Below are positions 35,617-43,331 of a stretch of DNA of 64,000 nucleotides, in pieces; within the stretch, counting starts at the first letter, position 1; each line of letters begins with the position of its first letter. The DNA is taken from NCBI GenBank assembly GCA_934691935.1, contig CAKUTH010000001.1, positions 316,950 to 380,949 of the forward strand. The letters are read 5' to 3'. Under the pieces are notes generated by a model. That model searched no databases and had not been told where the DNA came from. It saw only the letters and a program-made list of their open reading frames with translations. Source of the DNA: an uncultured Candidatus Melainabacteria bacterium (GTDB taxonomy: Bacteria > Cyanobacteriota > Vampirovibrionia > Gastranaerophilales > Gastranaerophilaceae). The translations under genes and the position numbers were made by a program.

Positions 35617-37336
35617 TACAACAAACCTTCTATCACTAAAGACTCAATCAGCTCAAACAATTCAGCAACAACCTATTAATAATGCTGTACAATCTCAGCC
35701 TGCAACAACTGCGACAAATTCAGGTTTATTAAAATCATACCTTGATAATATGGCAATGATTAACACACCAATAGTAAAAAAAGCTGAAACTTCAGCCCCA
35801 ATAAACTATCATAACAATTTAAAAACTTTGTTTAGAACAAACCAAGCTAAAATTTTGGCAATCATACCTCGAACTTTTAACGCAAAAGACCTCAACGGGA
35901 ATGAATACATTGACGGAAATGAGCAACACGGAACTTTTTTGAACGCAATAGAAAGACTTGATGAAATAAAAGCTCAAGGTTTCAATACACTTCACATTTT
36001 GCCTATACATCAACCAGGGAAAATGAAGGCTATGGGTACTGCTGGTTCTTTGTATTCTCCAATGGATTTGCTAGGTATTGACCCAAATTTAATCGACCAT
36101 AACGATTCAAGAAGTGACAAAGAACAATTCAAAGCGTTTATTGACGAATGTCATAAGCGCGGAATAAAAGTTATGCTTGATATGCCTAGTTGTGCGTCAT
36201 ACGATATGTTTTTAGAACATCCAGAATGGATGGCAATGGAACGCGATGGACTTGCAAAAACTCCTCAAGGCTGGAATGACATCAGAATGTTTCAACCTTG
36301 GGAAGACGAAGGAAAAAGGACTCTTAATCCAAAACTTTTAGAACTGCACAAAGAATACGTTGATATGTGTATAGATTTAGGTATCGACGGGATTAGAGCA
36401 GACGTTGCAAGGGCTAAACCTGTTGAGTTTTGGGATGTATTAATTCCATATTCAAGAATGCGCGACCCTGAATTTGGCTGGCTTGCTGAAACATATACTT
36501 ATGAAGATGCATCACCGCAAGCAAACATGCCTTACGATAGACCGCAAGATTCTTTGCGTGCAGGTTTTGATACCATATACGGGCAATACCATATATTCCA
36601 TGAGTGGCCAAATGCAAAAACATTCACAAACTACATAAAAGAACAACTTGAAATGTCCTACAAATTACCAAAAGGTAAGGCTCTAATTGGTTCTTTCGCA
36701 ACCCATGACGATATTTCCCCAATGTTCCATGGCGGTGCAAACTATTGTAACCTTACAATGGGATTGCAAGCCACATTACCAATGCTAAGTCCTTATATCG
36801 TTGATGGTTATCAATCTGGGGATTATTACGTATATCCGTATGAAAATACACAAAATCCAAACACAGATACAGATACGCACGAAATGACCGTCCACAGAGG
36901 CAAGTTAGACATTTTTAACCTTTCTAGGAAACCTGGTGGAAATCAGCCTGAAATCGGCAAATTTATGACAAGCGCGTTTGCTCTAAAAGATAAATATGCA
37001 GATATTATAAACAAAGGTACATTCATTCCTCTTGAAAAGAAAGGGGACAAAAACGATCAAATAATTGCTTATGCAAGACACCTTAACGGCAAAACACTAC
37101 TTGTCGTAGCAAACAAAAACGTCAATAGAAATGAATCTTGCTCAATAAACGTGCCAACAATTAAACCAAATCAAGAACTCAAAAACTTGCTCCCTACATA
37201 CGGCACTCAAAGTTCATTACAAATAAAAGACGGCAAACTCGTAGTTGATTTAGGACCTGCAAGAATTCATGTTTTTGAGATAGATACACCAAACATTGAA
37301 AATTACGCTAAAGAAATTTATAAACAAAATCTGTAA
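35609..37336 (+). CDS. GH13 alpha-amylase-family enzyme with lineage-type N-terminal extension
   Basis: A 575-aa alpha-glucan-active TIM-barrel enzyme. The catalytic Asp is in GIRADVARAKP (D265), the acid/base Glu in WLAETYT (E294) and the third acid in FATHDD (D368). The usual region I DxxxNH is altered to DMPSCASYD, so substrate binding is atypical. The first ~75 residues are a disordered Gln/Asn/Thr-rich extension like those of the two upstream proteins, with no signal peptide, so the enzyme is probably cytoplasmic, perhaps at the membrane with its operon partners. Its start overlaps the upstream gene by eight bases. Confidence 0.88.
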   Translation: MINTTNLLSLKTQSAQTIQQQPINNAVQSQPATTATNSGLLKSYLDNMAMINTPIVKKAETSAPINYHNNLKTLFRTNQAKILAIIPRTFNAKDLNGNEYIDGNEQHGTFLNAIERLDEIKAQGFNTLHILPIHQPGKMKAMGTAGSLYSPMDLLGIDPNLIDHNDSRSDKEQFKAFIDECHKRGIKVMLDMPSCASYDMFLEHPEWMAMERDGLAKTPQGWNDIRMFQPWEDEGKRTLNPKLLELHKEYVDMCIDLGIDGIRADVARAKPVEFWDVLIPYSRMRDPEFGWLAETYTYEDASPQANMPYDRPQDSLRAGFDTIYGQYHIFHEWPNAKTFTNYIKEQLEMSYKLPKGKALIGSFATHDDISPMFHGGANYCNLTMGLQATLPMLSPYIVDGYQSGDYYVYPYENTQNPNTDTDTHEMTVHRGKLDIFNLSRKPGGNQPEIGKFMTSAFALKDKYADIINKGTFIPLEKKGDKNDQIIAYARHLNGKTLLVVANKNVNRNESCSINVPTIKPNQELKNLLPTYGTQSSLQIKDGKLVVDLGPARIHVFEIDTPNIENYAKEIYKQNL

Positions 37337-37456
37337 ACAATAATTTTAAAATTTTTGATTTTTAAATATGTTTGATTTAAAATGTATTGGCGAGATATAA
37401 ATACGTCAATTTTGACTGGAAATATTTACGCAAATTTTCAAAAAAAGGACAAAAAA

Positions 37457-37807
37457 ATGTTACAGGAATTTATTAGTTCAAAAATACATAGAGCAACAGT
37501 TACTGATGCAAATCTGAATTACGTCGGTTCTATAACAATTGATGAAACATTGATGAAAGCTTCAAAAATCAAAGAATGGCAGAAAGTAGACATCTTGGAC
37601 ATTGATAATGGAGAAAGATTTCACACATACGTAATCAAAGGTGAACCTGATTCTGGCAAAATTTGTTTAAACGGAGCGGCTGCCAGAAAAGTTCAACCTG
37701 GAGATAAGGTTATAATCATAGCTTACGGGCTATATAACCCTGAAGAAATGAAAGATTACAAACCGACAATCGTAATTGTTGATGAAAATAATAAGATTAC
37801 AAAATAA
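37457..37807 (+). CDS. panD: Aspartate 1-decarboxylase
   Basis: Makes beta-alanine from aspartate for pantothenate and CoA. The 116-aa proenzyme self-cleaves at the Gly-Ser bond in NYVGSIT to make the pyruvoyl group. DANLNYVGSITID, the conserved VDILDIDNGERFHTYVI and LNGAAARKVQPGDKVIIIAYG are present. The ATG at 37457 is preferred over the longer frame from 37382 because it matches the family start (MLQEFISSKIHRATV). AAAAAGGAC lies upstream. A terminator overlaps the stop. With coaX at 60600 it shows a complete-looking CoA supply theme. Confidence 0.95.
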   Translation: MLQEFISSKIHRATVTDANLNYVGSITIDETLMKASKIKEWQKVDILDIDNGERFHTYVIKGEPDSGKICLNGAAARKVQPGDKVIIIAYGLYNPEEMKDYKPTIVIVDENNKITK

Positions 37808-37834
37808 GCCCCGATTAACGAGGCTTATTTTTTT
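37802..37834. terminator. Rho-independent terminator (panD / yajQ)
   Basis: AAATAAGCC (37802-37810) pairs with GGCTTATTT (37822-37830), followed by a T-run. It serves convergent panD and yajQ. Confidence 0.85.
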
Positions 37835-37835
37835 A

Positions 37836-38336
37836 TTATCTATAATTTGTAAATTGCAACGGATAATCATATTTTTCTTCATTACTGCGAAGTAATTTAA
37901 TGATTTCTTGCAAATCATCTTTGTCCTTACCAGAAACTCTAACCTGATCTCCTTGAATTGATGCTTGCACCTTCTTTTTGCTTTCTTTTATATCCGCAAC
38001 AATTTTTTTAGCAAGCTCTTGGTTTAAACCTTTTCTCAACTTAAATACTTGTCGAACCTTGCCACCCAGCGCGTTTTCCACAGGTTGCGCATCCAAAATC
38101 CTAATACTCAAATTTCTTTTTACAAGTTTTGATTGAATAATATCACATATATTTCTCAATTTCATATCATCACTTGTCGTAACCGTAATCATCTTGTCCG
38201 CTTCTAATTCAACGGTAGAGCCAGAATCTTTTAGGTCAAAACGAGATGCAACGTCGCGTTTTACCTGATCTATCGCATTCACAAGCTCTTGTCTATCAAA
38301 TTCTGATACAACATCAAAACTACAATCTTTTGCCAT
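37836..38336 (-). CDS. YajQ-family nucleotide-binding protein
   Basis: A 166-aa small soluble protein of the YajQ family, members of which bind cyclic di-GMP in some bacteria and are otherwise of uncertain role. The start SFDVVSEFDRQELVNAIDQ, the RFDLKDSGSTVEL segment and the end IQGDQVRVSGKDKDDLQ with PLQFTNYR are characteristic. GGAGGG lies before the ATG. Length is standard. Confidence 0.94.
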   Translation of the reverse strand: MAKDCSFDVVSEFDRQELVNAIDQVKRDVASRFDLKDSGSTVELEADKMITVTTSDDMKLRNICDIIQSKLVKRNLSIRILDAQPVENALGGKVRQVFKLRKGLNQELAKKIVADIKESKKKVQASIQGDQVRVSGKDKDDLQEIIKLLRSNEEKYDYPLQFTNYR

Positions 38337-38458
38337 ATAACCCTCCTTTTTTACAATTATACATAAAAAAGTGCAAGATGTAAAATTCTTGCACTAAGAT
38401 TGGTTATTATGGTTTAGGTTTTATTTTCACACTACATTGAGAAATTATCACTACACGC

Positions 38459-38917
38459 TTATGGATTTTGTGCTTGCGGTTGCACTTTAGGTTTCTTTTT
38501 AAACCAGCCTTTAACCGCCTGCCACTTTGAGGCAAACCAATTTTTTACCTTATGTCCTGAGGATTGGGATGATTTCTGTTTTTTAGAAAACATATCTTTA
38601 AAATATTGATTAAAACCTGATTTTTTAATACCTTTATAAATTCTCGGAATAAAGCCTAGCAACAAAATCGCACCTATCGCAAGTACAGATTTTTTGAAGG
38701 TTTCTTTACTTTCCTCATTTCTTTTATTCATAAGTTGGACTTTGTCATGATCAGGCTGAGGACGCAATTGAACATGCCCCAAATAAGACATATCCGCGCC
38801 ATACATACCACCGTACATTCCGCCACCGTACATGCCAAGTGGGGACATCATCGGATTCATAGTATAGTTTGCCAAATCTTGATACACTACAGGCGTATCG
38901 AAGTTGTTGCCTATCAT
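38459..38917 (-). CDS. Gly/Met/Tyr-rich small membrane protein, unknown
   Basis: A 152-aa protein. The first 60 residues are low-complexity, rich in Met, Gly and Tyr (MYGGGMYGGMYGADMSYLG). A hydrophobic helix follows (SVLAIGAILLLGFIPRIY), then a strongly basic tail with Lys/Gln/Pro (GWFKKKPKVQPQAQNP). The build suggests a membrane anchor with a basic cytoplasmic tail that could touch nucleic acid or acidic lipid. No family known. It stands alone between yajQ and the rplT terminator. Confidence 0.65.
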   Translation of the reverse strand: MIGNNFDTPVVYQDLANYTMNPMMSPLGMYGGGMYGGMYGADMSYLGHVQLRPQPDHDKVQLMNKRNEESKETFKKSVLAIGAILLLGFIPRIYKGIKKSGFNQYFKDMFSKKQKSSQSSGHKVKNWFASKWQAVKGWFKKKPKVQPQAQNP

Positions 38918-39012
38918 AACGACTACTCCAAAATTTTTAAACTAACCTTACATTTATATAAAGTATTTTTATGTTAAAAAATTGACTTTATGTAACAATT
39001 TGTAAACAACAA

Positions 39013-39044
39013 AAAAGATACCGTTTTTAATAACGGTATCTTTT
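39013..39044 (-). terminator. Rho-independent terminator of rpmI-rplT
   Basis: A 13-bp stem (39013-39025 with 39032-39044) has a 6-nt loop and a T-run on the minus strand. Confidence 0.9.
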
Positions 39045-39068
39045 AAAACTCTTGATTTAAAAATCAAC

Positions 39069-39422
39069 TTATTTTGCTGCTTTTTGAGCTGTTTCAAATA
39101 CTACTGAAAAGGCTTCAGCATCTCTAACTGCCAAATCAGCAAGCATTTTTCTGTTTACAGTGATGTTAGCTTTTTTACAAGCATTAACGAATTTAGAATA
39201 GCTCATTCCGCGTTCTCTAACAGCTGCGTTAATTCTAACAATCCACAAACGACGCATATTGCGTTTGTTTGTACGTCTATCTCTGTAAGCATATTTAAGA
39301 GCTTTCATAACAGCACAGTTAGCAACTTTGAAGATTCTGCTTCTTGCGCCGATAAAGCCTTTAGCTAATTTTAAAATCTTTTTATGTCTTTTGCGTAATA
39401 CATTACCACGTTTTACTCTCAT
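39069..39422 (-). CDS. rplT: Large subunit ribosomal protein L20
   Basis: A 117-aa basic protein needed for early 50S assembly. MRVKRGNVLRKRHKKILKLA, FIGARSRIFKVANCAVMKAL and DRRTNKRNMRRLWIVRINAA are diagnostic of L20. It is 10 bases downstream of rpmI with AGGAGG upstream. In many bacteria L20 represses the infC-rpmI-rplT operon by binding the leader or intergenic region; a leader of about 105 nt before rpmI could serve here, but no L20 site was recognised. Confidence 0.98.
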   Translation of the reverse strand: MRVKRGNVLRKRHKKILKLAKGFIGARSRIFKVANCAVMKALKYAYRDRRTNKRNMRRLWIVRINAAVRERGMSYSKFVNACKKANITVNRKMLADLAVRDAEAFSVVFETAQKAAK

Positions 39423-39432
39423 TTACTGCCTC

Positions 39433-39642
39433 CTATCTTGCATACTTTCTGTAAGGTAACTCTTTTGAAATCAATTTAAAATGTGAATCAGAAATTGAAA
39501 TCATTTTGAAAATTCTGCGTTTTCTAGAAGCAGATTTGTGTTGAAGTAAGTGGCCAATACCAGCTTGTCTTCTGACAATCTTACCTGTTGCAGTAACTTT
39601 GTAACGTTTTGCAGCAGATTTGTGAGTTTTCATTTTTGGCAT
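39433..39642 (-). CDS. rpmI: Large subunit ribosomal protein L35
   Basis: A 69-aa basic protein. MPKMKTHKSAAKRYKVTATG and the C-terminal HFKLISKELPYRKYAR fit L35. The start has AAGGAGA upstream. It opens a two-gene rpmI-rplT operon with its own promoter; infC, the usual first gene of this operon, is absent here and the upstream gene is an unrelated metallo-hydrolase. Confidence 0.97.
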   Translation of the reverse strand: MPKMKTHKSAAKRYKVTATGKIVRRQAGIGHLLQHKSASRKRRIFKMISISDSHFKLISKELPYRKYAR

Positions 39643-39752
39643 TTAATTTTCTCCTTTTCTTTTGCTACCTCAAGTCAAACGAAATTGCTTAAGGGAAAGT
39701 GTACTCTAAGTAATTTCAGGCATACCAAAGCCATAAAATACTTTTCCACACA

Positions 39753-39781
39753 ATTATATTATGCAAAAGATTTATTTGCAA
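39753..39781 (-). promoter_or_regulatory. Promoter of rpmI-rplT
   Basis: On the minus strand TTGCAA (39776-39781) and TATAAT (39753-39758) are separated by exactly 17 bases. The leader to the rpmI ATG is about 105 nt. Confidence 0.75.
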
Positions 39782-39798
39782 GCAGGTTGTAAAGTTTA

Positions 39799-40593
39799 TT
39801 AATAATAAAATGGCAAATTAAGCCCAGAATAAACTTCTTTTATTTTAACGTATTCAGACAAAACGATTTTAGAATTCAAATCACAGCAATGGCATGGATA
39901 AAAATTCTTTATTTTCAGGCTTTTTAGATACAAACCAAGCTCTCTTATTTTGTATTCGCTCTTGTGCATAAGGTGAACTCCACCAATAAAGGTATCAATT
40001 CTATCTTCACCAGTAACTCTTTTAGCGTATTCAATAAGATTTTGGATACCAGAATGACAGCACCCACTGATTATAACAAGTCCTTCTTGTGTTTTATAAG
40101 CAAGCGCGGTTTCATCTTTATATTTGTATTCAGTGTTGTATACCCTCGGGATTTCACCTAAATATAGCAATCTTGGAGTTAGCCAAAGTGGCTCGTTTGT
40201 ATAATTAATTTCAAACACATCGCACAAATCATCAACATCAGCTGGAAAACCGACGCTTTTGCCATTTCTATCAAATTTTGGTTCAAACGCACCAGAAGTC
40301 GCAAAAATAGTTTTCATATTTAAGCTAATTCCAGCTTTCAACATTTTTCGATATAAAGCATCAAGCCTAATAAGTCCGCCAGTATGGTCGTTATGCCCAT
40401 GCGAAATCACAATATCTGTCACATCGCTCAAATCCAGCCCTAATTTGTAAGCATTTTTTATAAATGTATCGCTAAGCCCACAATCAAACAACACTTTGTG
40501 ATACTCATTTTCAAGCAAAAAGGATAGTGCAGGCTCTGCCAGCAAATTATAATCCATCCTGCAGTTATTGTCGACTAAAACGGTTAGATTCAT
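39799..40593 (-). CDS. MBL-fold metallo-hydrolase
   Basis: A 264-aa metallo-beta-lactamase-fold protein. The metal motif is SHGHNDHTGG (HxHxDH); further ligands are probably the His in SGCCHSGIQNL and those near GGVHLMHKS and PCHCCDLNS. It resembles the group annotated as RFA-P synthase/7,8-dihydropterin-6-methyl dihydrofolate reductase-like hydrolases of archaea and anaerobes; the activity in bacteria is unproven. The gene lies between the rpmI promoter and the XRE regulator on the same strand. Confidence 0.87.
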   Translation of the reverse strand: MNLTVLVDNNCRMDYNLLAEPALSFLLENEYHKVLFDCGLSDTFIKNAYKLGLDLSDVTDIVISHGHNDHTGGLIRLDALYRKMLKAGISLNMKTIFATSGAFEPKFDRNGKSVGFPADVDDLCDVFEINYTNEPLWLTPRLLYLGEIPRVYNTEYKYKDETALAYKTQEGLVIISGCCHSGIQNLIEYAKRVTGEDRIDTFIGGVHLMHKSEYKIRELGLYLKSLKIKNFYPCHCCDLNSKIVLSEYVKIKEVYSGLNLPFYY

Positions 40594-40656
40594 TAATTCC
40601 TCGTGTATAACATGAATATTATAACAATATTTTAAAAAAATTTCAAGATGGAAATT

Positions 40657-40863
40657 TTAAAATTTTGTCAATTCTGAAACAGAAGTTTCAAGAGCGTCAG
40701 CGATTTGTATAAGCGTATCGAGTGACGGTTTTGAAAACGCGACTTCAATTTTGCCAATAAAATTCAAGCTCAAGTCTAGTTTTTCAGCGAGTTGTTGCTG
40801 AGTTAGTCCGAGTTTTTGACGTCTATATTTTATGTTTTTACCTAACTTCTTGTAGAAACACAT
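40657..40863 (-). CDS. XRE-family HTH transcriptional regulator
   Basis: A 68-aa protein that is essentially one Cro/C1-type helix-turn-helix domain: LGKNIKYRRQKLGLTQQQLA, LDLSLNFIGKIEVAFSKPS, IQIADALETSVSEL. Cro/C1-type repressors usually act as dimers. Its start codon overlaps the first of four TACGTA boxes (40863-40916), so it very probably controls its own promoter and perhaps the prepilin gene beginning at 40999. No partner toxin gene is adjacent. Confidence 0.92.
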   Translation of the reverse strand: MCFYKKLGKNIKYRRQKLGLTQQQLAEKLDLSLNFIGKIEVAFSKPSLDTLIQIADALETSVSELTKF

Positions 40864-40916
40864 ACGTACAGTTTATACGTAACCAACAAACAAAATATAC
40901 GTACTGGCTATACGTA
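40863..40916. promoter_or_regulatory. Four-site TACGTA operator array
   Basis: The palindrome TACGTA occurs at 40863-40868, 40876-40881, 40898-40903 and 40911-40916. Starts are 13, 22 and 13 bases apart, so there are two matched pairs. Three are in the longer context TATACGTA. It lies between the divergent XRE gene and the prepilin-like gene at 40999. Confidence 0.75.
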
Positions 40917-40998
40917 GAAGGGGCTAATAAAATATGTCACAATATTACAAAAGTTATAAACACAGCGTACATTTTGTACAAAAAAGATAGGAGAATAT

Positions 40999-41718
40999 AT
41001 GAAAAAAGGTTTTACTCTTGCAGAGGTTCTCATCACCCTTGGTATTATCGGTGTTGTCGCAGCGATGACATTGCCGACACTTATCCAAAACCACCAAAAA
41101 CGCTCACTTGAAGTCGCAACACAAAAATTCTACTCAACAATGTCACAAGCTGTAAAAAAATATATGGCAGATGAAGGTGTGGATGATTTGCGTAACACTC
41201 CACTTGCAAGTGACAATTATGAAGATTATGATTCTCCAGAAGCAATAGCATCTATCAGAAATTTTGTAACAAAATATTTGAAAGTTGTAGAAGAATGTGA
41301 CCACGAAGCAAATAATTGTTTTGCGCCTACTTACAAAAATTGGGATGGAAACGCTTCTGATTATAATTTTACTACTGAGGCTAATTTTAGCGACAAAAGA
41401 GATTACGTCCTTGCAGACGGAGCTGTAATTAGAATTGGGTACAGTAGTCCAATAGCCCTTTTTGTTGATGTAAACGGTAAAAAAGGACCTAATAGAATTG
41501 GATATGATTTATGGTCTATGAGCATATTTTATGACGGGGTCATTGATGAAAGTGATATTGGACCTGAATGTAGAGGTAGCAGGGTTGATGATTGGTCTGA
41601 AGGTTATAGCTATAATGTGCATGAAAAACGAGAAGAACGTTTTGAAGTTTGTAAAAGTGGCTTGTATGGTGGATGCTTTGGTCACTTCTTAGAAAACAAT
41701 TTCAAATTTGACTACTAA
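40999..41718 (+). CDS. Prepilin-like protein C
   Basis: A 239-aa secreted pilin-like protein with a classic short leader: MKKG before FTLAEVLITLGIIGVVAA, cleaved by prepilin peptidase between Gly and Phe. The N-terminal helix is followed by a soluble domain with DVNGKKGPNRIGYDLWSM as in genes A and B, and several Cys (EECDHE, NNCFAP, PECRGS, EVCKSG, GGCFGH) that may form disulfides. AGGAG precedes the ATG. The operator array for an XRE repressor lies 80 bases upstream. Own terminator at 41776. Confidence 0.88.
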   Translation: MKKGFTLAEVLITLGIIGVVAAMTLPTLIQNHQKRSLEVATQKFYSTMSQAVKKYMADEGVDDLRNTPLASDNYEDYDSPEAIASIRNFVTKYLKVVEECDHEANNCFAPTYKNWDGNASDYNFTTEANFSDKRDYVLADGAVIRIGYSSPIALFVDVNGKKGPNRIGYDLWSMSIFYDGVIDESDIGPECRGSRVDDWSEGYSYNVHEKREERFEVCKSGLYGGCFGHFLENNFKFDY

Positions 41719-41775
41719 AACAATACTTCCACCACAAGCAGTATTCTTTCCTTTACAAGGAAGATAAATAATTTG

Positions 41776-41804
41776 ATCGCGGAACTATTTGTTCCGCGAT
41801 TCTT
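41776..41804. terminator. Rho-independent terminator
   Basis: ATCGCGGAAC (41776-41785) pairs with GTTCCGCGAT (41791-41800) around a 5-nt loop, followed by T-rich sequence. It separates prepilin C and convergent nadE. Confidence 0.88.
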
Positions 41805-41821
41805 CTTTTAATTTTTTATTA

Positions 41822-43234
41822 TCAATAAAATCTCTGCACAACAGGTAAATCTACGCCTTTACAGAATGAACGCTCGGTTAGTCTTACGCCCAAGCATCCT
41901 TGATGGCGTTTAAATTGAAATCTGTAAATTTTTCTGATAACTTCGTCCACAACGGCTTTATCAAACTTTTCATAAATATCTTCAACCAAGCAATTACGTT
42001 CCAAATACATTTCAATAATTTCATCCAACATATCGTATTCTGGCAATCTATCTGAATCTTTTTGTCCTGGATGAAGTTCTGCAGAAGGTGCTTTGTCAAT
42101 AATTTCTTGTGGAATAATTTCACCATTTCTATTTATATAGTTTGACAATTTGTAAACATTAGTCTTGGTCAAATCGCAAATCAAATTATATCCGCCAGCC
42201 AAGTCACCATAAAGTGTACCAAAGCCCATCGCACTTTCTGATTTGTTACCAGTAGATAAAAGCAACCTGCCTTCACGATTTGAATAGAACATCAAAATCA
42301 ACGCTCTCAAGCGCGCCTGCAAGTTTTCCTCTGCCAAGTCATGCAATCTTTCTCTATCTTGCATAAACCCGTCAAACATCGGAGTTATTGGCTCTTTTAC
42401 AGTCTGAATTCCGAGATTTTCAGCCAGTTTCAAGCTATCCGTAACGCTTCCTTCTGAAGAAAACATACTAGGCATCAAAATTCCCAATACATTTTCTTTT
42501 CCGATTGCCTCAACCGCCAAAACTGCCGTCAATGCGCTGTCAATACCGCCTGACAAGCCTAATACAACTTTTTTAAACCCTGTATTTTCACAATATTCTC
42601 TAAGTGCAAATGTCGTAACATCAAAAACTTGAGCTTCAACAGGTTCATCACAAAATTCTACAATTCGCGAGAAATCAACAGTATCAACATCTTCCTTACA
42701 CAAAGGCATTTGCATAACAAGTTCACCATTGGCATTTTTAGCAAAACTTCCACCTGCATAAATATTTGCATCAGCCATGCCCAGCGCATTCACATAGACA
42801 AAATCAGTATTTGGCTTAATTTCATCAACAAAGTTTTTGTATGTATTCATCGCATAATATCTGTTTTTTGCAAGCACATAAAGATCACATTCAACGCCCT
42901 CTACAAAAGTTTCTGAAACAAAAATACGTTTCCCGTCAATTTCAAAAAAGCCGTCCTCAGACACTTCAACAAGCCCGTTTCTAATCAAAACATCGCCAAT
43001 CAAAATGTTTTGTGCAAAGTTTTTATGTGCAATATTTCGGTAAAAATCGTTTTGCGCGAGAATACATTTTTCATCAAAAACCAAATCTTTTCCGCCAAAA
43101 TCCTCAATATCTGCTTGTGGAAAAATTACCAAAGCTCCAACATCATTAACTTGTTTAAGATATTTTTCTATATTTTCGAAATTAAATTTAAAATCACCTG
43201 TTTTGAATTTTATTTGCGCTAATGTAATTTTCAT
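41822..43234 (-). CDS. nadE: NAD+ synthase with degenerate glutaminase domain
   Basis: Makes NAD from deamido-NAD, ATP and an amide donor. The C-terminal synthetase domain is intact (LGLSGGIDSALTAVL with SGGIDS at residues 228-233, GILMPSMFSSEGS, STGNKSE, KAPSAEL). The N-terminal nitrilase/CN-hydrolase domain of glutamine-dependent NadE is present but short. The usual catalytic Glu in FPEL is Gln here (FPQAD, residue 40), and no K-x-x-LP lysine or catalytic Cys (CEDxW) can be found. It is 470 aa where about 540 is usual. The enzyme probably uses ammonia. AAGGAG precedes the start. Confidence 0.88.
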   Translation of the reverse strand: MKITLAQIKFKTGDFKFNFENIEKYLKQVNDVGALVIFPQADIEDFGGKDLVFDEKCILAQNDFYRNIAHKNFAQNILIGDVLIRNGLVEVSEDGFFEIDGKRIFVSETFVEGVECDLYVLAKNRYYAMNTYKNFVDEIKPNTDFVYVNALGMADANIYAGGSFAKNANGELVMQMPLCKEDVDTVDFSRIVEFCDEPVEAQVFDVTTFALREYCENTGFKKVVLGLSGGIDSALTAVLAVEAIGKENVLGILMPSMFSSEGSVTDSLKLAENLGIQTVKEPITPMFDGFMQDRERLHDLAEENLQARLRALILMFYSNREGRLLLSTGNKSESAMGFGTLYGDLAGGYNLICDLTKTNVYKLSNYINRNGEIIPQEIIDKAPSAELHPGQKDSDRLPEYDMLDEIIEMYLERNCLVEDIYEKFDKAVVDEVIRKIYRFQFKRHQGCLGVRLTERSFCKGVDLPVVQRFY

Positions 43235-43300
43235 ATATTCTCCTTATTTTTTTGTCATTTAGAATTTTGTTAAACATCCCGCATTATTGAATTGAAAGAT

Positions 43301-43321
43301 ATGCTGAAATAAATTCAGCAT
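43301..43321. repeat. Palindromic hairpin element
   Basis: ATGCTGAA (43301-43308) and TTCAGCAT (43314-43321) are perfect 8-bp arms, followed by GACA. It has the same core as 53622-53642 and is part of a family of hairpin repeats in this genome. Confidence 0.6.
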
Positions 43322-43331
43322 GACAAATTTC

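Noticed and set aside
40594..40998. Toxin-antitoxin system around the XRE gene
   Set aside because: No small toxin frame is adjacent on either side; the neighbours are a metallo-hydrolase and a prepilin.
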